Assembly: GCF_019263805.1 (NCBI RefSeq)
Contig: NZ_CP079195.1
Coordinates: 2,405,001-2,469,000, forward strand
Direction of reading: 5' to 3'
DNA: 64,000 nt
Origin: Polaribacter sp. NJDZ03
Lineage (GTDB): Bacteria > Bacteroidota > Bacteroidia > Flavobacteriales > Flavobacteriaceae
Position numbers and translations under genes: made by a program. How positions within the stretch are numbered: the first letter of the stretch is position 1; every line of letters starts with the position of its first letter. Of this stretch, positions 57,580 through 64,000 are shown one piece after another. The notes under the pieces were generated by a model, which saw only the letters and a program-made list of their open reading frames with translations, did no database searches and was not told the DNA's origin.

Positions 57580-57790
57580 AATTTTAGAAGCAGTAAAACA
57601 AATAGTTACTGTACTTACAAAAAAGATGCAAGTAAAATGTAATTAGAAATTGTAAGTTCGTTGCCAGAAAGTATAAATGATGCTGCTGCAAGACAAGATT
57701 AAAAAAGAAAACCAGAATAGAATTTAGATAGCACTTCTAAAATAATGAAAGAAAAATACAGTTTAAATACTGTAAAATAAAAGATACACG
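57580..57790. other. Intergenic stretch before kbl, possible gene remnant
   Basis: A short frame near 57643-57702 reads LEIVSSLPESINDAAARQD and looks protein-like, but lacks a start and any continuing frame upstream. I cannot name its origin. Confidence 0.3.
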
Positions 57791-58987
57791 ATGTACGGAA
57801 GCATAAAAGAGAATTTACAAAAAGAATTACAAGCCATTAAAGACAATGGTTTATTTAAAGAAGAACGCATTATTACAACCTCTCAAGATGCCGTTATAAA
57901 AGTTTCTACAGGAGAAGAAGTAATTAATTTTTGTGCCAATAACTACTTAGGCTTGTCTAATAACAAAGAAGTAATTCAGGCAGCCAAAGACACGTTAGAT
58001 TCTCATGGTTTTGGTATGTCTTCAGTTCGTTTTATTTGCGGAACCCAAGATATTCATAAAGAATTAGAAGCTAAAATTGCCCAATTTTTTCATTGTGAAG
58101 ACACCATTTTGTACGCTGCCGCTTTTGATGCTAATGGAGGAGTTTTTGAACCTTTATTATCTAAAGAAGATGCAATCATTTCCGACTCCCTAAACCACGC
58201 TTCTATTATAGACGGAGTTCGTTTGTGTAAAGCAGCTCGTTACCGTTATAACAATAACGATATGGTTTCTTTAGAAGAACAGTTAATTGAAGCCAACAAA
58301 CAAAACCATCGTTTTAAAATAATTGTTACAGACGGTGTATTTTCTATGGATGGTGTTGTTGCCGAGTTAGATAAAATTTGCGATTTGGCAGATAAATATG
58401 ATGCTTTGGTAATGGTAGATGAATGCCATGCATCTGGTTTTATAGGTAAAACTGGTCGTGGTACTATTGAACTAAAAAATGTACTTGGCAGAGTAGATAT
58501 TGTTACCGGAACTTTAGGAAAAGCTTTGGGTGGTGCAATGGGTGGTTTTACTACTGGTAAAAAAGAAATTATAGAAATGTTACGTCAGCGTTCTAGACCT
58601 TATTTATTTTCAAATTCTTTGGCTCCTGCAATTGTTGGTGCCTCTTTAAAAGTTTTTGAAATGATAGAAAATGATACTTCTTTACGAGATAAATTAGAGG
58701 AAAACACCAATCGTTTTAGATCTAAAATGGAAGCAGCAGGTTTCGATTTAGTGGGGGCAGATGCTGCAATTGTACCCGTTATGCTGTATGATGCAAAATT
58801 GTCTCAAATTATGGCAAATCAATTATTAGAAGAAGGTATTTATGTAATTGGTTTTTTCTTTCCGGTAGTACCAAAAGACAAAGCAAGAATTAGAGTACAA
58901 TTATCTGCAGCGCATACAAAAGAACATATAGATAAAGCGGTAGCTGCATTTATTAAAGTAGGTAAAAGATTAAATGTAATTAAATAA
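57791..58987 (+). CDS. kbl: Glycine C-acetyltransferase (2-amino-3-ketobutyrate CoA ligase)
   Basis: The 398-residue PLP enzyme cleaves 2-amino-3-ketobutyrate with CoA to glycine and acetyl-CoA in threonine catabolism. The [12 protein letters not shown] region, [11 protein letters not shown] and the PLP lysine in [13 protein letters not shown] (about K244) are intact. Length is typical. Threonine dehydrogenase is not in the window. A porin-like gene follows after 26 bp. Confidence 0.95.
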   Translation: MYGSIKENLQKELQAIKDNGLFKEERIITTSQDAVIKVSTGEEVINFCANNYLGLSNNKEVIQAAKDTLDSHGFGMSSVRFICGTQDIHKELEAKIAQFFHCEDTILYAAAFDANGGVFEPLLSKEDAIISDSLNHASIIDGVRLCKAARYRYNNNDMVSLEEQLIEANKQNHRFKIIVTDGVFSMDGVVAELDKICDLADKYDALVMVDECHASGFIGKTGRGTIELKNVLGRVDIVTGTLGKALGGAMGGFTTGKKEIIEMLRQRSRPYLFSNSLAPAIVGASLKVFEMIENDTSLRDKLEENTNRFRSKMEAAGFDLVGADAAIVPVMLYDAKLSQIMANQLLEEGIYVIGFFFPVVPKDKARIRVQLSAAHTKEHIDKAVAAFIKVGKRLNVIK

Positions 58988-59013
58988 AACACACTCAAAT
59001 TAAATTTATCATT

Positions 59014-60150
59014 TTGAAACAAATCGGTAACTTACTGCTACTTTTAATATTTCCAACGTTACTATTTGGACAAATAGATAGCACAAAATCTAAACTTTCT
59101 TTTCAGGGTGATTTTAGGTTTAGAGTAGAACAAGATTGGAGTTCTCGTAAAAGCGACGGAACTTATAGAAACGATAGAACAAGGTTAAGATATAGGGCAC
59201 GTTTTGGTGTAGAGTATCAATACAAAGATTGGCTTTCTTTTGGGGCTAGATTGCGTACTGGAGATCCAAAAAAGCAGCAAGACCCTCAATTAACACTAGG
59301 TGATAGTTTTAAAGAATTTGGAACTTTACCTATTTCTTTTGAAAAAATATATGTAAAATTTAACCATAAATGGTTTTCTTCTTGGCTTGGAAAAAATGCC
59401 TTTCCTTTCGAAAAACAAAATGAATTATTTTGGAGTGATAATGTGTTTCCAGAAGGAATATCTTTAAGTGGTTCCTTTAATTTAGAAGGTAATTTTATAA
59501 ACGCTTTGCAAGTAAATACAGGCCATTTTATTGTGGCTTCTAATGGATCTTCTTTAGACAAAGATGCTTCGTTTCAAGGAATTCAGGTGGTTACAACCCA
59601 TTTACAAAAAAGGTTAAAGCTTTTTCCTTCGTTTTACTATTTTAATAATATTCCAAATATTCCTGATGGTAATGAAACTTTTGTAATGGATTACGCCATT
59701 TTACATATAGGTGCAAAATTTATAATTGTGCCAGAAAAACAAATTACAGCTGGTTTCGATTTTTATCAAAACGTAAAAAATTATGATAACAACCCTACTA
59801 TTTCAAAAGAAATTTCGAATCAAAAACAAGGAATGATCACGAGTCTAAGTTTTGGAAACCTTAAAAAATCTGGAGATTGGAAACTGAACTTCACCTACTC
59901 TTTTTTAGAAAAATTTGCAGCGGTAGATTTTTTTGCACAAAACGATTGGGCAAGATGGGATTATTCTTCACAAGGTTCTAATGACGGAAGACTTACAAAT
60001 TTTAAAGGATTAGAGGTTATGGGTGGTTATGCCATCAACCAAAGTATGAACTTAAAATTGAGAGCTTTTTTTGTAAATCAAATTGTTCCTTTGGGTATAG
60101 AAAAAGAAAATGGAAACCGAGTTCGGTTAGATTTTAATATTAAATTTTAA
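59014..60150 (+). CDS. Outer-membrane porin-like beta-barrel protein
   Basis: The 378-residue protein has a signal peptide (about 1-19, ending LLFGQ) and alternating polar/aromatic strands (FQGDFRFRVEQDW, LRYRARFGVEYQYKDWLSF) ending in F, the shape of an outer-membrane porin of the alginate-export or putative-porin type. The start is TTG at 59014. Substrate is unknown. It is convergent with the CBM9-like gene (7 bp between stops). Confidence 0.75.
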   Translation: MKQIGNLLLLLIFPTLLFGQIDSTKSKLSFQGDFRFRVEQDWSSRKSDGTYRNDRTRLRYRARFGVEYQYKDWLSFGARLRTGDPKKQQDPQLTLGDSFKEFGTLPISFEKIYVKFNHKWFSSWLGKNAFPFEKQNELFWSDNVFPEGISLSGSFNLEGNFINALQVNTGHFIVASNGSSLDKDASFQGIQVVTTHLQKRLKLFPSFYYFNNIPNIPDGNETFVMDYAILHIGAKFIIVPEKQITAGFDFYQNVKNYDNNPTISKEISNQKQGMITSLSFGNLKKSGDWKLNFTYSFLEKFAAVDFFAQNDWARWDYSSQGSNDGRLTNFKGLEVMGGYAINQSMNLKLRAFFVNQIVPLGIEKENGNRVRLDFNIKF

Positions 60151-60157
60151 AAGAAAT

Positions 60158-60799
60158 TTAGAACCTCTCTAATTTTAAAATTCCAAAAGAAGTTGGAGTA
60201 TGAAAATTAGGAGTTTCTGTATTTGGGTTTACCCAAGTAATCCAAGTTGGTAAAAATGTACCTTCTTTTTGTTTGTGGTACTTTGCTCTGTAAATACCTG
60301 TTTCTATAATTCCATTTTTTAACAAATTTAATGCTTCTAAAGATTGAAGTGAGATGGCAATTTCTACAATAAAATTCGTTTTATTGATAGACGATTTTAC
60401 AAAGATATCCTCACTTGGCCAACTCCAATTAAAATCGAAATTTTTGTTCGGCTTTGCTTTAAAATCCATAATTCTTCCTGCAGTATCAATCTCTAAACAG
60501 TAATACGGATTTATAAAAGCATCACTTCTAAAAAACAACTCTACCCTATCGGAAACATTAATACTGTCATTCTTATTTTCAGATAAATGAAGATGTCTTA
60601 AAGAATCGTTCACTATAAATTGAAAAAATATTTTTTCTGAATTATAGACAGCCTTAAATGTTGTTTTTTTTATCACATTTCCATTCCAAGGTGATGTAAA
60701 GTCAATTAAAGAATCGGCCTTATTCCATATATTGTTATTTCCGTCTCCAGAAATTACAATATCATTTTCTTCACTATATTTTACGGAGTATGTTTTCAA
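60158..60799 (-). CDS. CBM9-like domain protein without a signal peptide
   Basis: The 213-residue protein is a family-9-like carbohydrate-binding domain over nearly its full length (NIWNKADSLIDFTSPWNG, VNDSLRHLHLSE, DRVELFFRSD and the C-terminal HTPTSFGILKLERF). The start is a TTG that overlaps the LacI stop codon (TTGA), so translation is coupled and there is no room for a signal peptide. A CBM9-like protein without export is unusual; it may bind sugar in the cytoplasm or work with the LacI regulator. Confidence 0.75.
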   Translation of the reverse strand: MKTYSVKYSEENDIVISGDGNNNIWNKADSLIDFTSPWNGNVIKKTTFKAVYNSEKIFFQFIVNDSLRHLHLSENKNDSINVSDRVELFFRSDAFINPYYCLEIDTAGRIMDFKAKPNKNFDFNWSWPSEDIFVKSSINKTNFIVEIAISLQSLEALNLLKNGIIETGIYRAKYHKQKEGTFLPTWITWVNPNTETPNFHTPTSFGILKLERF

Positions 60800-61839
60800 T
60801 TTTCTAAATAAGTTTCTAAGTTTTCTGCTGTAATAATATCTATTGGCAACAAGCTTTTTGTTGGTATTTCTTTATTAAAAAGAAAGAAATCAACTAAATA
60901 ATTTATACCTAAATACACCTGTTTTTTAGGGTTCTGATGAATTAAAAAATGAATGATATTGTCTTTTAAATACTGAATATTTTCTTCCAATAAATCGTAA
61001 CCAATCAATTTTACGTGATTTAAATTTTTACTTTGGATGAATTCTGCAACCTCAAAAATTTTAGAAGTGGTTACAAATATGGCATCCGAAGTAAAAGACT
61101 CAGAAAATATAGCCTCTAGATTATTTGCAAGGTCAGATTGTTTAGAGTTATGCGTTACAATTTTATAATTAGCATTTTTTATTTCATCAAAATACGCTCT
61201 AAAGCCTTTTTCCTTTTCTTGCATGTGAATGGAATTATTAAAATCTTCATCGACATGAATAATAGCAATCGAAGCATTTTTTTTAACAATCATTTGCAAC
61301 AATTCTGCCGCTATTCTACCACTTTTAAATAAATCTTGACCAACAAAATTCTTTGTATTTTCTATTTCTAATTGATTATTAAACTTACTAACAATAATAT
61401 TTTTAAGTGCATATTTATTAATAATAGCTACCGTTTCCTTATAGAATAAAGGAGCTAATAAAACAGCATCCGGAGATAATTCTAATACTTTATTATTAAC
61501 CTCTACAAAAGAATACACATCATTAGGATGAAAAAAGAAGGACTCTATAAAAATACCAAAAGACGCAAATTCATTTACTGCCTCTACAATACCCTGGTAA
61601 CATGGAAGCCAAAAAGCATCTTTATTATAATCTGGCAAAACAACACAAATATGGTAATCTTTGGTGTTCTTTAAACTTCTAGCTAGTAAATTAGGCTTGT
61701 AATCTATTTCATTTAAAATAGCAGTAACCTTTTCTAAAGCTATTGCAGATACTTTACCTCTTTTATGAATAACTCTATCTACCGTTCCTTTAGATACTCC
61801 TGCTAATTCTGCTATGTTTTTAATAGTATATTTCTTCAT
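60796..61839 (-). CDS. LacI family transcriptional regulator
   Basis: From the ATG at 61839 the protein has 347 residues with a standard LacI HTH (TIKNIAELAGVSKGTVDRV, residues 4-22) and a periplasmic-binding-protein-like sugar domain. A longer frame from 61914 would place residues before the HTH that the family lacks. The -7 element TATATTTG (61845-61852, minus) ends five bases before the ATG, so the transcript is probably leaderless. An inverted repeat (61870-61889) lies over the -33 zone. It is divergent from the nucleotidyltransferase and kinase genes, which it likely controls. Confidence 0.92.
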   Translation of the reverse strand: MKKYTIKNIAELAGVSKGTVDRVIHKRGKVSAIALEKVTAILNEIDYKPNLLARSLKNTKDYHICVVLPDYNKDAFWLPCYQGIVEAVNEFASFGIFIESFFFHPNDVYSFVEVNNKVLELSPDAVLLAPLFYKETVAIINKYALKNIIVSKFNNQLEIENTKNFVGQDLFKSGRIAAELLQMIVKKNASIAIIHVDEDFNNSIHMQEKEKGFRAYFDEIKNANYKIVTHNSKQSDLANNLEAIFSESFTSDAIFVTTSKIFEVAEFIQSKNLNHVKLIGYDLLEENIQYLKDNIIHFLIHQNPKKQVYLGINYLVDFFLFNKEIPTKSLLPIDIITAENLETYLEN

Positions 61840-61844
61840 CAAAG

Positions 61845-61889
61845 CAAATATATATCTTTTCGTCTTAATAAATGTGTTCGAGCACATTT
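61845..61889 (-). promoter_or_regulatory. LacI promoter and putative operator
   Basis: TATATTTG on the minus strand (61845-61852) is the -7 element. AAATGTG (61870-61876) and CACATTT (61883-61889) form an inverted repeat around TTCGAG, with the central CG typical of LacI-family operators, and lie in the -33 zone. Confidence 0.55.
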
Positions 61890-61925
61890 TATTACTATTC
61901 TCTTGGTAACACAAAATAATATATA

Positions 61926-61956
61926 TATTTTTGTTTCAATCAGAAACCATTGAAAC
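61926..61956 (+). promoter_or_regulatory. Promoter and putative operator of the nucleotidyltransferase-kinase genes
   Basis: TATTTTTG (61926-61933) fits TAnnTTTG. GTTTCAAT (61933-61940) and ATTGAAAC (61949-61956) form an inverted repeat with 8-bp arms and an 8-bp spacer, lying over the expected transcription start, the position of a repressor site. Confidence 0.5.
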
Positions 61957-61995
61957 TTAACAAAAACATTAATACTGACTAAATATCAACTAATT

Positions 61996-62910
61996 ATGAA
62001 TGAAAACAAGAAACCTACACTAGTTATTTTAGCAGCAGGAATGGGAAGTCGTTACGGAGGCTTAAAACAAATGGACAGTTTTACTAAAGAAGGAGATACT
62101 ATTATAGATTTTTCTCTTTATGATGCCGTTCACGCTGGTTTTGGTAAAGTAGTATTTATTATTCGTAAAACTTTTGAGAAAGAATTTAAAACTATTTATA
62201 ATTCAAAATTAGCAGGTAAGATAACTATAGAATATGTCTTTCAAGAATTAGAAAACGTACCTAAAAAGTACAGAAATCCAGAAAGAGTAAAACCTTGGGG
62301 AACAGGGCATGCTTTATTAATGACAAAAGATGTGGTAAAAGAAAATTTTGCCATTATAAACGCAGACGATTTTTATAGCAGACAAGCTTTTGTTGCCATT
62401 GCAGAAAAGCTAAGAAATACAGATAAAAATAGTTATAATTTTAGCATGGTAGCTTATTCTTTAAAAAATACAATTTCAGAAAACGGTTATGTTTCTAGAG
62501 GAGAATGCACTGTTGATAAAGACGGTTTTTTAACAGATGTTACAGAAAGAGTAAGAATTGAAAAAATAGACGGAATCCTAAAAAGTGAAGATGATAACGG
62601 AGAAATGGTTCCTATTGATGAAAACACCACTGTTTCTATGAATTTTTGGGGTTTTACTCCTAAATGTTTTGAGTTTGGAGACACCTTATTTTTAGACTTT
62701 TTAGAAAAAAATAAAGAAAACTTAAAAGCAGAGTTTTATTTACCAACCATTGTAAATACCATGTTGGCGTCTAAAAAAGCATCTGTAAAAGTAATAGAAT
62801 CAGACTCTAAATGGTTTGGAGTTACCTATAGTGATGATAAAGAAAAAGCACAATTAGAGATTAATAAACTAAAAGAAAACGGAGTGTATCCAACTAAATT
62901 ATGGAACTAA
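61996..62910 (+). CDS. Sugar-phosphate nucleotidyltransferase
   Basis: The 304-residue cytoplasmic protein has the NTP-transferase signature VILAAGMGSRYGGLKQM (9-25) and IINADDFYSR (about 116-125). It should join a sugar 1-phosphate to a nucleotide (UTP or similar). It is followed one base later by an N-acetylhexosamine-1-kinase-like gene, which would supply the sugar 1-phosphate. Base and sugar specificity cannot be read from the sequence. Confidence 0.85.
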   Translation: MNENKKPTLVILAAGMGSRYGGLKQMDSFTKEGDTIIDFSLYDAVHAGFGKVVFIIRKTFEKEFKTIYNSKLAGKITIEYVFQELENVPKKYRNPERVKPWGTGHALLMTKDVVKENFAIINADDFYSRQAFVAIAEKLRNTDKNSYNFSMVAYSLKNTISENGYVSRGECTVDKDGFLTDVTERVRIEKIDGILKSEDDNGEMVPIDENTTVSMNFWGFTPKCFEFGDTLFLDFLEKNKENLKAEFYLPTIVNTMLASKKASVKVIESDSKWFGVTYSDDKEKAQLEINKLKENGVYPTKLWN

Positions 62911-62911
62911 T

Positions 62912-63976
62912 ATGAAAGCAGAAACGATTATCTCTATTTTTAACGAATTCGATCATCAATTTAATTATAAAAGTCATTCAGAATTAAATTCTGGGCATAT
63001 AAATGATACTTTTTTAATAAAAACAGATGGTGATACGAATTACATACTCCAAAGAATCAATCAGATTGTTTTTAAAGATGTTCCGGGGTTGGTAAACAAC
63101 AAAGTATTAACAAGCAATCATATTAGAAGCAAATATTCAAACGCATCAAACGAAGCATTAAATAAGACAGTTTTAAGTTTTATAAAAGAAAAGAATAGTA
63201 ATTCTTATTATCACAAAGAAGGTGTAAATTTCTGGAATGTGATGATTTTTATTGATGATAGTGTGACCCATGAAATTGTAAAAGATGAAGAAATAGCCTA
63301 CGAAGGCGGAAAACTTTTAGGAGACTTTTTAAACTTAACTTCAGATTTTGACAGCAGCCAATTAATAGAGGTGATTCCTAATTTTCATAACATGGCTTTT
63401 CGTTTTAAGCAGTATGCTTCTTCTATACAAAGTGCCTCTAAAAATCGCTTAACCAAAGCTGCAGATTACATACAAATAGTGGCAGATTTAAAGGAAGAAA
63501 TGCACATTCTTCAAAATTTAAAAGATGCAGGTGAAATTCCTATAAGAGTTACACATAACGATACAAAAATATCTAATTCGTTATTTACAGAAGACAATAA
63601 AGGAGTTTGTATGATAGATACAGACACCGTAATGCCCGGTATTATTCATTATGATTTTGGCGATGCTATTAGAACAATTTGTAACACAGCCGCAGAAGAT
63701 GAAATAGATTTATCTAAAGTAGAATTCAATTTAGACTATTACAAAGCATACGAAAAAGGATTTTTAGAAAAAACCAAAGATTCATTAACAGAGATAGAGT
63801 TAAAACATTTGCCATTAGCAGCAAAAACAATGATTTTTATAATGGCACTGCGTTTTTTAACAGACTACTTAAATAATGATGTTTATTACAAAACCAGTTA
63901 CCAAGAGCATAATTTAGACAGAGCAAAAAATCAATTTAAATTGATAAAAAGTTTTTCTAAAAAAATAAGTCTATAA
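62912..63976 (+). CDS. N-acetylhexosamine 1-kinase-like phosphotransferase
   Basis: The 354-residue protein belongs to the aminoglycoside phosphotransferase/NahK-like fold. It has the N-terminal LNSGHINDTFLIK, the catalytic THNDTKISNSLF (the D and N of the Brenner motif) and the metal-binding DTDTVMPGIIHYDFGD. NahK enzymes phosphorylate GlcNAc or GalNAc at C1. With the preceding nucleotidyltransferase it could make a nucleotide sugar from free hexosamine. The gene ends 24 bp before the window edge. Confidence 0.82.
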   Translation: MKAETIISIFNEFDHQFNYKSHSELNSGHINDTFLIKTDGDTNYILQRINQIVFKDVPGLVNNKVLTSNHIRSKYSNASNEALNKTVLSFIKEKNSNSYYHKEGVNFWNVMIFIDDSVTHEIVKDEEIAYEGGKLLGDFLNLTSDFDSSQLIEVIPNFHNMAFRFKQYASSIQSASKNRLTKAADYIQIVADLKEEMHILQNLKDAGEIPIRVTHNDTKISNSLFTEDNKGVCMIDTDTVMPGIIHYDFGDAIRTICNTAAEDEIDLSKVEFNLDYYKAYEKGFLEKTKDSLTEIELKHLPLAAKTMIFIMALRFLTDYLNNDVYYKTSYQEHNLDRAKNQFKLIKSFSKKISL

Positions 63977-64000
63977 ATAATTATACCAACTAAATCACCT

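Noticed and set aside
57643-57702. Short protein-like frame before kbl
   Set aside because: No start codon, no ribosomal context and no match I can name; kept only as a possible remnant in the intergenic entry.
61840-61914. Extended N-terminus of the LacI regulator
   Set aside because: The extension precedes the HTH, is absent from the family and overlaps the promoter and operator.

Overview
The window is AT-rich DNA from a member of the Bacteroidota, almost certainly a marine Flavobacteriaceae (Polaribacter or Tenacibaculum-like). The grounds are the 16S rRNA sequence, promoters of the TAnnTTTG type, SusC/SusD genes, a hybrid two-component regulator, flavobacterial DUF families (DUF6341, DUF6427) and the gene order around prs-rplY-pth and yicC-gmk-nadD. 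The genus is an inference; the family is well supported.

Layout. 1-1349 is the 5' part of a 16S rRNA gene on the minus strand, followed upstream by two tandem rrn promoters. 2.8-18.9 kb is mostly minus-strand housekeeping: a fatty-acid desaturase with an acyltransferase, a TonB-dependent receptor, pgi, a secreted M23 peptidase, a DUF3108 protein, aromatic amino-acid catabolism (kynA, hppD, hmgA), a TrxR-like ferredoxin-NADP reductase, and the Fe-S pair NfuA-like/Mrp. 19.1-20.9 kb holds an alkyltransferase-like gene and a 1.3 kb mosaic tandem repeat. 20.9-33.4 kb is housekeeping on both strands (trmB, upp, yicC, gmk, nadD, M23, GH3, queD, pth, rplY, prs, tRNA-Leu). 33.5-35.3 kb is an Lrp-type regulator divergent from a PLP histidine-decarboxylase-like gene.

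35.4-57.5 kb is a polysaccharide utilisation locus (PUL): a GMC dehydrogenase with a small Tat-type subunit, a GH2 beta-galactosidase-like enzyme, a hybrid two-component regulator, a GH109-like Gfo/Idh protein, SusC, SusD, a discoidin lipoprotein, a giant FG-GAP/ASPIC lipoprotein and a DUF5077-DUF3472-discoidin lipoprotein. After kbl and a porin-like gene, 60.1-64 kb holds a LacI regulator with a CBM9-like partner, divergent from a sugar nucleotidyltransferase and an N-acetylhexosamine-1-kinase-like gene. My reading is that the PUL imports and trims a galactose/HexNAc-containing glycan, possibly with an oxidative step, and that the last two genes return a released hexosamine to the nucleotide-sugar pool. 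That link is inference.

Between genes the window is rich in short palindromes of at least three families (TGACA-ended, GGTTTT/AAAACC-cored, and one ending GCGAGTGCGAAAAGC), many of them at gene ends.
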